Shown piece after piece: positions 1-8,003 of a DNA stretch of 64,000 bases (position 1 is the first letter of the stretch; each line of letters opens with the position of its first letter). Both the position numbers and the translations under genes were made by a program. The stretch comes from Bacillus sp. FJAT-47783 (GTDB lineage: Bacteria > Bacillota > Bacilli > Bacillales > Aeribacillaceae). The notes under the pieces were generated by a model, which searched no databases, was not told the DNA's origin, and saw only the letters and a program-made list of their open reading frames with translations. The stretch covers positions 62,001-126,000 of the forward strand of contig NZ_JAKZKS010000009.1 of NCBI RefSeq assembly GCF_022808615.1, read 5' to 3'.

Positions 1-126
1 TTCGAAAAATCATTTGAAAATATCGAATTAAATTTTGTTGAAGAAAACGGAAAGTTAAGAAAAAAAGAAGAGGATGAGTTTGAACCACTATTAAACGGGA
101 CTACAGATGGGAGAGTAGACGTTTAA
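1..126 (+). CDS. hpr: Hpr (ScoC) MarR-type regulator, C-terminal fragment
   Basis: The window opens inside a rightward reading frame that stays open for 41 codons and stops at 124-126. The visible tail (EKSFENIELNF, then NGKLRKKEE, then an acidic end) matches what I recall of the C-terminus of B. subtilis Hpr/ScoC, a MarR-type repressor of protease and sporulation genes. The gene also sits next to yhaI and prsA, as expected. The winged-helix domain lies outside the window. Its last 26 bases overlap the 3' end of the convergent yhaI gene. The tail alone cannot prove the call, but position and similarity agree. Confidence 0.75.
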   Translation, partial: FEKSFENIELNFVEENGKLRKKEEDEFEPLLNGTTDGRVDV

Positions 127-439
127 AATCTTTCATTAAATCGATGAAAAGACCTTGGTTGAGCATTGCGTCAATTGTCTCATTCACCTCTAGTTTTTCA
201 TTCAGTTGACCTACAAAAAGCGTAAGAATATCTGTATAGTAAAGCAGGCCTTGCGCTTTTTGTTCTTTATGCTTTTGCTCAAGCTCTGTACATAGAGACA
301 TAATTTCATCGACTTCATTTCGTGATAATCCGTTTTGGACAACTAAGAAGTCAAAAGGATATTTTTGCTTGTTAGCTATTTTTAATAATAATTGCATATG
401 ATATTCCAATTTTTCTAACCTTATTTCAAACTCGTTCAT
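101..439 (-). CDS. yhaI: YhaI, DUF1878 family protein
   Basis: A 112-residue, mostly helical soluble protein with no membrane segment or signal peptide. Length and sequence style (opening MNEFEIRLEKLEYHMQLLLK, central SLCTELEQKHKEQ) fit the DUF1878/YhaI family of Bacillaceae, whose function is not established. It converges on hpr and overlaps its stop. A GATGGGAT stretch just upstream of the ATG is an acceptable ribosome binding site. The name rests on family resemblance and on the hpr-yhaI-prsA neighbourhood. Confidence 0.75.
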   Translation of the reverse strand: MNEFEIRLEKLEYHMQLLLKIANKQKYPFDFLVVQNGLSRNEVDEIMSLCTELEQKHKEQKAQGLLYYTDILTLFVGQLNEKLEVNETIDAMLNQGLFIDLMKDFKRLLSHL

Positions 440-621
440 ATTATCCCATCTTTCCCATTTAAATCCGAATTACATCATATTTTATCCTATTTTTCGCTAG
501 CGGAAAACACCCTTCTCCCTTTTCATCATAATATGTTATTTCAATAATTTAAACATGAATTTTCTCGACACTTCTCATCTCGTTCGTTCAATTTTTTATG
601 TATTCAAATTCCTTCTTACTA

Positions 622-771
622 GCTCATCACCATAACTTGGGAGTGACACAAAATCCATAACTTATTATCCATTGCAAATATCTATTTTACGTTCATAATT
701 GCAAAAAAATAGGGAATTGATCTAAGTACATTTTTTATAGAAATTATCAACCCCGACTTTTGGTGATGAGC
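622..771. mobile_element. 150-bp MITE-like element with 10-bp target duplication
   Basis: The ends are about 20-bp inverted repeats: GCTCATCACCATAACTTGGG at the left, and on the opposite strand GCTCATCACCAAAAGTCGGG at the right (17 of 20 identical). The element is flanked by a perfect 10-bp direct repeat CTTCTTACTA at 612-621 and 772-781. It has no coding capacity and is AT-rich inside. This is the anatomy of a non-autonomous DNA-transposon derivative; the parent family cannot be named from this window. The rest of the gap 440-882 shows no gene. Confidence 0.8.
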
Positions 772-882
772 CTTCTTACTACATATATACTATATTTATA
801 CATTTATCGTTGAAAGTTTCAAGCTATCTTTTTCATAAAATATTTGTTAATGTAATATGTATGAGAGGAAGGGGGATCTCAA

Positions 883-1062
883 ATGCTCTATTATTTTATC
901 ATTTTTGCAGTCTTTATTCTATTCTACATAAATAAACTGACAAACACTCTCTGTATCATTCGAGAGATTCCTGAGGAAAAACAGACAAATGTCTTTCGGA
1001 CGATTAACGTCTTAATCACGATTTTACTGATTTCTTCATACATAGAAATTTTATACACGTAA
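883..1062 (+). CDS. Small membrane protein (59 aa)
   Basis: ATG at 883 is preceded by a good ribosome binding site (AGGAAGGGGG, 863-876). The 59-residue product has two hydrophobic segments, about residues 2-16 and 44-58, separated by a short charged loop (REIPEEKQ). It lies between yhaI and prsA, the place of the small yhaK gene in B. subtilis, but I cannot confirm homology. A clean terminator follows at 1105-1142, which supports a real transcription unit. Function unknown. Confidence 0.55.
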   Translation: MLYYFIIFAVFILFYINKLTNTLCIIREIPEEKQTNVFRTINVLITILLISSYIEILYT

Positions 1063-1104
1063 TACGAATGATACAAATTCATGAATCTCATCATTCATGA
1101 AAAA

Positions 1105-1142
1105 GTGATAGCTGACAGACATCCTACTGTCAGCTATTTTTA
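1105..1142 (+). terminator. Rho-independent terminator after the small membrane gene
   Basis: A perfect 10-bp stem TAGCTGACAG / CTGTCAGCTA (1109-1118 with 1127-1136), an 8-nt loop and a run of T residues. Confidence 0.85.
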
Positions 1143-1302
1143 TCATTTCTTTGGCACCTATTACGATTTTCTAAAACATTACAATTACAAGACAATTGCC
1201 ATGATCACTCGGATCATAGTTGCAAAAAAACGTGCTTCATGTCAAAATGTGTTATATATGTTTTTTAGTTGTATTACATTTTGGGATTAGGAGTTGTAAT
1301 GA

Positions 1303-2166
1303 ATGAAGAAATTCGTACTAGCTACAGTGGCTGCAACAAGCCTCATTGTCACAAGTGCATGTAATAACGGCTCTAGTGAACTTATTGCCGAGTCAAAAGC
1401 AGGTGACATTTCAAAAGAGGATTTTTATGAAGCAATGAAAGACCGCTTTGGACAAGACATCCTTTTAGAACTCGTCCATGGAGTGGTTTTAGATGAAAAA
1501 TATGACGTATCAGACAAAGAGATTGAAGAAGGTATTGAAGAATTACGTGCACAATATGGTGGTCAATTAGACCTCCTCATTCAACAGCAAGGTGAGGAAA
1601 TTGTTCACGATATGGTGAAAGTCGATTTATTACGGAAAAAAGCAGCTGAAGATGCTGTGAAAGTAACAGAAAAGGACATCAAAGAATATTATGATTCGTT
1701 AAAAGGAAAAATCCGCGCAAGCCATATTTTAGTTGAAGATGAAAAAACAGCTAAAGAAGTGAAAAAGAAGCTTGATGAGGGTGCAAAATTTAAAGACTTA
1801 GCTGCTGAGTATTCAGCAGATCGTACGGCTCAAAACGGTGGTGACCTCGGCTGGTTTAGTAAAGAAGACATGGTCGAGCCTTTTTCAAAAGCTGCATTCG
1901 CATTAAAGGAAGGCGAAATTAGTGATCCTGTAAAATCAGACTTTGGTTATCACATCATTAAAGTCACCCAAACAGTAAAATCGTTCGATGAAATGAAAGA
2001 CGATTTAAAAGAGGATGTTAAGCAACAAAAATTGAATGATCCTACTGTTATGCAAGAAGCAGTGAATAAAGCAATTAAAGAAGCAGACGTCAAAATTAAT
2101 GACAAAGATTTAGAAGGTATCATTCAAACAGACGATAAGGACGAAAAAGAAAGTGATTCTAAATAA
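1303..2166 (+). CDS. prsA: PrsA foldase lipoprotein (peptidyl-prolyl isomerase)
   Basis: A 287-residue extracytoplasmic lipoprotein. It has a positive N-terminus, a hydrophobic segment and a lipobox ending SAC, so Cys20 is the lipidated residue. A parvulin-type PPIase domain (starting IRASHILVEDEKTAKEV, about residues 131-228, with GGDLGWFSKEDMVEPF and FGYHIIKVT) is flanked by N- and C-terminal chaperone arms; the C-terminus is very rich in Lys, Asp and Glu. PrsA assists folding of secreted proteins at the outer face of the membrane. The length is as expected. The ATG at 1303 follows AGGAG at normal spacing. It is monocistronic with its own terminator. Confidence 0.95.
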   Translation: MKKFVLATVAATSLIVTSACNNGSSELIAESKAGDISKEDFYEAMKDRFGQDILLELVHGVVLDEKYDVSDKEIEEGIEELRAQYGGQLDLLIQQQGEEIVHDMVKVDLLRKKAAEDAVKVTEKDIKEYYDSLKGKIRASHILVEDEKTAKEVKKKLDEGAKFKDLAAEYSADRTAQNGGDLGWFSKEDMVEPFSKAAFALKEGEISDPVKSDFGYHIIKVTQTVKSFDEMKDDLKEDVKQQKLNDPTVMQEAVNKAIKEADVKINDKDLEGIIQTDDKDEKESDSK

Positions 2167-2169
2167 TGT

Positions 2170-2214
2170 AAAAAAGCCTGGAATTGACTATGTCAAATCC
2201 AGGCTTTTCTTTAT
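2170..2214 (+). terminator. prsA terminator
   Basis: Stem AAAAAGCCTGGA / TCCAGGCTTTT with a short T-rich tail directly after the prsA stop codon. Confidence 0.9.
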
Positions 2215-2235
2215 TGTTGTACCTTTTTACGCGAA

Positions 2236-2356
2236 ACCCCAATTAGTAAGACATAGAGCCCAATTTATGAAAGAAAACCCCAAAGTATGAAAATAAAGCT
2301 CAATTTATGAAAATAAGGCCCAAATTATGAAAAAGAGCCCCAATTAGAAAGAAACC
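2236..2356 (+). repeat. Phased 20-bp repeat array 1 (six units, core CCCAA)
   Basis: Cores CCCAA (once CTCAA) start at 2238, 2259, 2279, 2299, 2319 and 2339, so the intervals are 21,20,20,20,20. Most units continue with an ATGAAAA-like half. It lies between the convergent prsA and yhaL genes. It is not coding (the period is not a multiple of three) and not CRISPR (units far too short). Confidence 0.8.
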
Positions 2357-2378
2357 GTAAGCACCGAAATAAATAAAA

Positions 2379-2405
2379 CAAGGTGCCGTTTTCGAACACC
2401 TTGTC
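2379..2405 (-). terminator. yhaL terminator
   Basis: Read leftward: stem CAAGGTG / CACCTTG followed by TTTTATTT; it touches the yhaL stop codon. Confidence 0.75.
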
Positions 2406-2616
2406 ACTGAGCTGAAGTCATATTATTATGCTCGTCTTGCTTTTGTTTTGCACGCTTTTCCCGCTCTTTTTTCATCCGTTCTAAATAAACATTTCCTTCT
2501 CGCTCGATAAATATCTTTTCTACTTCTTTCTCTTTTTTTGTTGTGCTATAAGCCATGTATGCACTATAAATGATACCGATTATACATAAATAGACCCACC
2601 AAGGTAGTATGACCAT
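2404..2616 (-). CDS. yhaL: YhaL, sporulation-associated small membrane protein
   Basis: A 70-residue protein with one N-terminal transmembrane helix (WWVYLCIIGIIYSAYMAY) and a long, highly charged cytoplasmic helix rich in Lys and Glu. The size, the layout and the position next to prsA and yhaM match B. subtilis YhaL, annotated as a sporulation protein. The ATG follows AAAGGAGG. Its biochemical role is not known. Confidence 0.8.
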   Translation of the reverse strand: MVILPWWVYLCIIGIIYSAYMAYSTTKKEKEVEKIFIEREGNVYLERMKKEREKRAKQKQDEHNNMTSAQ

Positions 2617-2735
2617 ATTTTAAGGCTCCTCCTTTACCTTTTAGAGGTTGTTTAACATTTGTCCTTTTTTGGAACATCCACTTAGACAAGCTCTTACCAC
2701 ATCATATGCGAGGAGTCCTTAAATTATGATCTTCT

Positions 2736-3680
2736 TTATTTGTGAAAAGTCGGTTTATAAAAGGAACGATTATCTAGTGCAAAGATCCTTTCTGTAAACT
2801 CTCCTGGTTTCGTTTTTTCCAAAGCACGATCTAACATATTCATTTTCGCATCGATATTATCGATATAATGCAACATTTCAGCCTCTTTAATCATTGGCGG
2901 CTTAGGGCTTCCCCATTCTGCTTTCCCGTGATGGCTTAATACTAAATGTTGAAGAACCATCACTTCTTCCCCTTCAATTTGCAGTTCTTTTGCTGCCTCG
3001 GCTATCTCATTCACCATAATGGAAATATGGCCAAGTAAATTTCCTTCAGCTGTATAATTTGTGGCAATCGGTCCTGATAGCTCTGTTACTTTCCCTAAAT
3101 CATGTAATATGACGCCGGCATATAGTAAATCTTTATCTAAACTTGGATAAAGGCTCGCAATGGCTTTGGCAAGGTCTAACATAGACACGACATGATAGGC
3201 TAAGCCTGAGGCAAATTCATGATGATTTTTCGTTGCTGCTGGAAAAGTAAGAAAAGCATTTTGATGTTTTCTTAGTAAGTGACGAGTGATTCGTTGTATT
3301 TTCGCATTTTTCATTTCAAAAACATATTGTGTTACCTTCTCCATCATATCGTCTTGAGCCATCGGGGCTGTTTCGATAAAATCGATGGCTGATACGTTTT
3401 CATGAGGCTGTACTAAACGGATATTGCGAATTTTCAATTGATTTCGTCCACGATAATGATGAATATCTCCGTATATTTTGACGATATTTTGAGCAACATA
3501 ACTTTCCTCATCTTGCGGACTTGCATCCCATAATTTCGCTTCTATTTCACCTGATTGATCTTGTAAAATTAACGTTAAAAACGGTTTCCCATTACTTGCG
3601 ATTCCTTTCGTAGAGGACTTAATTAATAAAAAGACATCTACTTGTTCGCCAACCTCAAATTGAACGATTCCCTTTGCCAT
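2736..3680 (-). CDS. yhaM: YhaM 3'-5' exoribonuclease
   Basis: A 314-residue protein with an N-terminal OB-fold nucleic-acid-binding domain (about 1-95) and a C-terminal HD-type metal-dependent domain; His153/His154, His163 and the HDLGK motif (193-197) are visible. The family degrades RNA 3' to 5' and also acts on single-stranded DNA. The frame is open 31 codons further upstream, but the start at 3680 (MAKGIVQ) follows GGGGAAGGAGC and gives the usual family length. It is the last gene of a leftward cluster yhaO-yhaN-MFS-yhaM. Confidence 0.93.
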   Translation of the reverse strand: MAKGIVQFEVGEQVDVFLLIKSSTKGIASNGKPFLTLILQDQSGEIEAKLWDASPQDEESYVAQNIVKIYGDIHHYRGRNQLKIRNIRLVQPHENVSAIDFIETAPMAQDDMMEKVTQYVFEMKNAKIQRITRHLLRKHQNAFLTFPAATKNHHEFASGLAYHVVSMLDLAKAIASLYPSLDKDLLYAGVILHDLGKVTELSGPIATNYTAEGNLLGHISIMVNEIAEAAKELQIEGEEVMVLQHLVLSHHGKAEWGSPKPPMIKEAEMLHYIDNIDAKMNMLDRALEKTKPGEFTERIFALDNRSFYKPTFHK

Positions 3681-3782
3681 ATTTAAAGCTCCTTCCCCTG
3701 CTACTACGTACCCATAGTATATCATAGTTTTATGGATAGAAAGAAAAGGAAACAACGGAACAGCTGTTTCCATCCTTCCATA

Positions 3783-4988
3783 TTAGGCTACTTGTTGTTT
3801 TATCCGTTTCCGAAGCCAAACTTTTGTTGAGATTAACGCAATGAGCATGACAAATGCTCCAAACAAATACGGTAAATGAAGATTTAGTTCAAATAAACTG
3901 CCCGCTAAGATCGGTCCTGCTACATTTCCTAAACTTAAAAATGAATTGTTCAATCCCATTATCATGCCTTGATTTTCTCCGGCAAGCTTGGAAATGAATG
4001 TATTCAACGCTGGGCGTAAAATGGAATTTCCAGCAAAGAATATCCCTGTTGTGATTAAGATCGTTGCAAAAGAGTTCGCAAAGGTCATCAAGACAAAGCC
4101 GATGGAACTAATGAAAAGAGAGCTCGTCACGACTTTTTCATCACCAAATTTCTCAACAAGCCTTCCGACAAGCCCACCTTGAATAACCGTTCCGATTATT
4201 CCAATGATTAAAATAATCACACCGACTGTTTGCGGACCGTACCCGTAACGTTCAAGCGCATAATAACCGAAAATCGATTGGAAATTGGCAAGCCCAAAGC
4301 TCATTAAAAAGACGAGTATGAGTAAAAACCCTACAGGACTTAGTAAAGCATTTTTCATTAAAGTCATTCGTCCCACGCGTGGCCCTTGATCATTTCGTGC
4401 TCGTTCTCGTGCTTCTTTTGAAAGCGATTCTGGTAATACTAATATTGAAACAAGCCCTGCTATCGTTGCCGCAATTCCAGCAAATAGAAACGGGTACGAT
4501 AAATCAAATTCAGCTAACCAACCACCTATACCGGGACCAACAACAATTCCAAATCCCATAGCAGCTCCTAATATGCCCATTCCTTGCCCACGTTTTTCTT
4601 CAGTCGTCACATCTGATACATACGCCATAGCTGTCGGCATTAAAGCAGAACCAAATGTACCTGCTAAAATACGCGATAAATACAACATCCAAAAATCGGT
4701 TGCAAAAGCGAAGATGAATTCCGCTAAAGCAAAGCCCATAAGTCCAATCGTTATAAGCGGTTTTCTCCCGATTCTATCTGACAATCTCCCCCATATTGGG
4801 GCAAATAGAAACTGCATAAAGGCAAAAACCGCTACTAAAAAGCCTAATTCTGCTGCTCCAGCACCGAAAGCTTCGACATAAAACGGTAAGATCGGAATGA
4901 CTAAACCAATCCCTACCATCACAATAAAAAGATTGAAGCTAAGCAGAAATAACGGTGTTTTCATATTCGATTTTGTCTTCCTATTCAC
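3783..4988 (-). CDS. MFS multidrug efflux transporter, Bmr/Blt/NorA-like
   Basis: About 401 residues with 12 hydrophobic segments. The MFS motif between helices 2 and 3 reads GRLSDRIGRKP, and the antiporter motif in helix 5 reads GFGIVVGPGIGG, as in the DHA1 drug-proton antiporters (Bmr, Blt, NorA). Inner-membrane efflux of hydrophobic cations or quinolones is the family role; the substrate here is unknown. The chosen GTG at 4988 lies 10 bases after AAAAGGGG inside the end of yhaN, so it is probably co-transcribed with yhaO-yhaN. A drug pump is not found at this spot in B. subtilis, so it looks like an insertion into the yha cluster. Confidence 0.85.
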   Translation of the reverse strand: MNRKTKSNMKTPLFLLSFNLFIVMVGIGLVIPILPFYVEAFGAGAAELGFLVAVFAFMQFLFAPIWGRLSDRIGRKPLITIGLMGFALAEFIFAFATDFWMLYLSRILAGTFGSALMPTAMAYVSDVTTEEKRGQGMGILGAAMGFGIVVGPGIGGWLAEFDLSYPFLFAGIAATIAGLVSILVLPESLSKEARERARNDQGPRVGRMTLMKNALLSPVGFLLILVFLMSFGLANFQSIFGYYALERYGYGPQTVGVIILIIGIIGTVIQGGLVGRLVEKFGDEKVVTSSLFISSIGFVLMTFANSFATILITTGIFFAGNSILRPALNTFISKLAGENQGMIMGLNNSFLSLGNVAGPILAGSLFELNLHLPYLFGAFVMLIALISTKVWLRKRIKQQVA

Positions 4989-4994
4989 TTGACA

Positions 4995-7994
4995 TTAACC
5001 CCTTTTCATTTGTATCTGATCTTCATTTGAAGGAAGCCTATAAATTTCACTTTCGTAGAACGCGCTTGCTATATGATGATGACATGTAAATAATAAAACT
5101 TGGTAATCCTTTGACATCATTCGGATTAATTGTACCGCTCGTTTAAACCGTTCATGATCAAAGTTTACAAAGCTATCATCCACCATAATCGGTAATTTTA
5201 CTCGCTCACTCATGTACTCAACGAGGGCAAAACGGATCGCGACATACAGCTGTTCCGCCGTTCCTTGACTTAATTCATTCGCATGAAAAAGCATACCATC
5301 CTTTCGTTTCACGAGTAAAGTAGGATGATCATCAAGGAGTAAAATGGATGTGTAGCGTGAATTTGTTAAAAATCGAAAATGCTGTTCTGCTTTTTTCAAT
5401 AGCTGTGGTAATCGATGCTTCCGATGATGCTCTACTGTTTTCCTTAACAAGTCTTGAGCGACCGTATGAATGGCCCACTTTTTCGCTATTTGCTTCGCTC
5501 GAGATTTCTTCATCGCATATTCATACCTCAGCTCTGAATAAACACCCGATTCTTCAATTTTTTCTAGATGAATTTGCACTTCTGCTAATCGCTTTTGGCA
5601 CGTTTCTTCCTTTTCCATGACTTCTGCTAAAGAAGCTTCGAGTGCTGTTTCTTCAACAAGTAAGTCTTCCTTGCTCTCCGGAAGCTCCTTAAGCTCTGTA
5701 CTTGAAAGAAAACCTTTTGATTGGATTTGACTTTGAATCCATTGTAATTGCTTTTCAAGTTCGATTCGTTTTTCAAGCGCTGCTATTTTTTCTCGAAATT
5801 GTTCAACAGAATGGACATTTGCCTTATTCAATAACTCCCCTAATTCATGATGTAATTGTTCATATAACGTATGGACATCTCCCCACTCTTCTGTTACTCG
5901 TTCTAAAGCGGTTTTTGTTTGAACTAACCTTTCTAACGTTTGATTGAGCTTATGAATGGTTCGCTCAAGGTTGTCACGTTTTATCTTATATTTTTCGATG
6001 AACGGCGTTAACTCATTGTTAAATTCATTGATTTTCGTTTGCATAAACGATCTTTTTTGCTCGATCTGTTCTCTTTCTTTTAATCGTTTTTGACATTGAG
6101 CGATCATTTCATACCGCTCAAGGATTACATCGGCCGCAAAGTCCTCTGGTACGTTCAACAATTTGTATAATGGTCTCATCTCTTCCATCAACGTATGGAG
6201 CTCTTTTTCCCATTGTTCAAATTGCGATACAATTCGATCATAGGCCTGTTCTTTCTGGTCCACATTTAACCGTTCAAGTTCTATCTTCTGTTTCATTTGT
6301 TCTTCTTTTGCTAGCGAGAACTGTATGTGCGAAAGCCTTCTTTTCCAATCTTGAATTGCGGTTTCATGAACCGTTTCAACCATTTGTTTAAGCTCTGCCT
6401 GTCTTTCTTTTAAATACAGGAATAAATCGTCTTTTGCCGGCCGAAACATGAATGAAAAAACGTTCGCGAATAGAACACTAACAGCCAAGTATGGGAGATC
6501 AAGTAGAAAAAGAATAACGGCCGCAATAACACTCGCAATCGCAGTTGTCATGAATATTTGTTTAAATCTCTTTTGCGATTTTTCAAAATGCCGTTCACGC
6601 TTTCTTAATTGTTCACTTACTCGGTTGTATTCTTCTTGGCTTACATTGTATTGACTAGCTTGCTCGAGCTTTTCTTCTAGTTCATACTGCTCCTTTACTA
6701 ACTGCTCATATTCAATACGGTTTAGCAATAAAGACTGGAATTTTTTTAATTGCTCTTCACTTTCTTCAAGCGCTTCCTTCGCTTTTTCAAATTGATCGTC
6801 CAACCATTGTTTTTTTGTCCAAAAGTGATTGTAATTTTTTACGAAGGCTTTAATCTTTTCCTTGACAATCATTGATGTATTTATATTTTCGATCACGGTC
6901 ACATCGGTTGTTCCGAATAAATAGTGAAGATCTTCATGGATTCGCTCGGTTAATTGTTCCATTTCAAATGACAGGGATGTTTCCTCTTCAACATACTTGC
7001 GGATAAGGGAATAATTTTCTTTCAAATGGACGAATTGTTGCCAATCTTCCTCAATCCGTTCCCCTTTCATAGAAAATTGATCCCATTCTCGTTGTAACTC
7101 GTCTTTTTTTGTTTTCAGTGTATGTAATTGTCCTTCAAGCGGCTTAAGTCTTGCTAAAAGCTGTTCAAGACGCATACGGCCATTGTCTGGAAAGCTTTTT
7201 CGTTCAGGTAGTTTTTCCAGTGATCGTATGCACTCATTTCGTTGTTCCAATAAAGGAAATATCGCGTGTAGCTTCCCGACTCTCTTTAATTTCGACTGAA
7301 TCTGTATTTTCTCAGAACGAAATTGCTCAAGCTCATCCTTTATTGTTTCCCTTTCCTTTAATAAACGTTGATAGTCATCTTCATATGCTTTCGCATTGAC
7401 TAATGCTTCGTTTGTTTGTTTCAATTCTTCTAACATCGTATTTAATAGCGGTTTCCGACCATTTGGCTTATAGAGCTGCTCTTTTTTCTTCTCTAATTGA
7501 TCTTGTAGAAAATATAGAGCATCCGAGCCAAACATGGTCGATAAAAATAAATACTTGCCTAATGCTTCACGATTTAATTCATATACATGCTGTAAGCCAT
7601 TTAAGTCAAAAGAGAAAATCGATGTATAAGTCGATTTATCCATCCCTTTTAATAACTCTTGTAATTCAGATTGTTGTTTAATATGACCATTTTCATCATA
7701 AACAAAACAATCTCCTGTTGCTTTTCCAGCAATTCGTTCAACGGTTAAAACCGTATGTTCGTCTGTTTCAATGAGTATCGATCCACCATATTTTCCGCCT
7801 CGCTTCGGCTCATACCGCTTTTCATTTTGTTGCTTCGTTGGAAAGCCAAACAAAATACTATGGATAAAAGACATTAATGTCGATTTTCCTGCTTCGTTTT
7901 CTCCATAAATAATTTGAATTTCTTCGTTGGAAAGCGGAATGTGTTTATTTTCAAACTTTCCATACCCGTATATAGTAAGCTCTTTAAACTTCAT
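4995..7994 (-). CDS. yhaN: YhaN, Rad50/SbcC-like ATPase
   Basis: A 999-residue SMC/Rad50-type ATPase. Walker A is GENEAGKST (31-39), long coiled coils run from about 165 to 870, and the C-terminal ABC half carries LSQGTAEQLYVAIRFAL and the Walker B region LPIMVDDSFVNFD. A striking extra is a hydrophobic hairpin in the middle of the coiled coil (about residues 480-517), which predicts membrane anchoring. It pairs with the Mre11-like yhaO gene, from which it is separated by 9 bases. In B. subtilis the pair is implicated in DNA repair; I infer the same role here. Confidence 0.9.
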   Translation of the reverse strand: MKFKELTIYGYGKFENKHIPLSNEEIQIIYGENEAGKSTLMSFIHSILFGFPTKQQNEKRYEPKRGGKYGGSILIETDEHTVLTVERIAGKATGDCFVYDENGHIKQQSELQELLKGMDKSTYTSIFSFDLNGLQHVYELNREALGKYLFLSTMFGSDALYFLQDQLEKKKEQLYKPNGRKPLLNTMLEELKQTNEALVNAKAYEDDYQRLLKERETIKDELEQFRSEKIQIQSKLKRVGKLHAIFPLLEQRNECIRSLEKLPERKSFPDNGRMRLEQLLARLKPLEGQLHTLKTKKDELQREWDQFSMKGERIEEDWQQFVHLKENYSLIRKYVEEETSLSFEMEQLTERIHEDLHYLFGTTDVTVIENINTSMIVKEKIKAFVKNYNHFWTKKQWLDDQFEKAKEALEESEEQLKKFQSLLLNRIEYEQLVKEQYELEEKLEQASQYNVSQEEYNRVSEQLRKRERHFEKSQKRFKQIFMTTAIASVIAAVILFLLDLPYLAVSVLFANVFSFMFRPAKDDLFLYLKERQAELKQMVETVHETAIQDWKRRLSHIQFSLAKEEQMKQKIELERLNVDQKEQAYDRIVSQFEQWEKELHTLMEEMRPLYKLLNVPEDFAADVILERYEMIAQCQKRLKEREQIEQKRSFMQTKINEFNNELTPFIEKYKIKRDNLERTIHKLNQTLERLVQTKTALERVTEEWGDVHTLYEQLHHELGELLNKANVHSVEQFREKIAALEKRIELEKQLQWIQSQIQSKGFLSSTELKELPESKEDLLVEETALEASLAEVMEKEETCQKRLAEVQIHLEKIEESGVYSELRYEYAMKKSRAKQIAKKWAIHTVAQDLLRKTVEHHRKHRLPQLLKKAEQHFRFLTNSRYTSILLLDDHPTLLVKRKDGMLFHANELSQGTAEQLYVAIRFALVEYMSERVKLPIMVDDSFVNFDHERFKRAVQLIRMMSKDYQVLLFTCHHHIASAFYESEIYRLPSNEDQIQMKRG

Positions 7995-8003
7995 TCCATC
8001 ACC

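Noticed and set aside
1081-1290. Rightward 69-codon frame before prsA
   Set aside because: It runs through a clear terminator (1105-1142), has no binding site and its product has no coherent composition.
5348-5620. Rightward open frame of about 90 codons inside yhaN
   Set aside because: Antisense shadow of a long, well-supported gene, with no ribosome binding site and no family resemblance.
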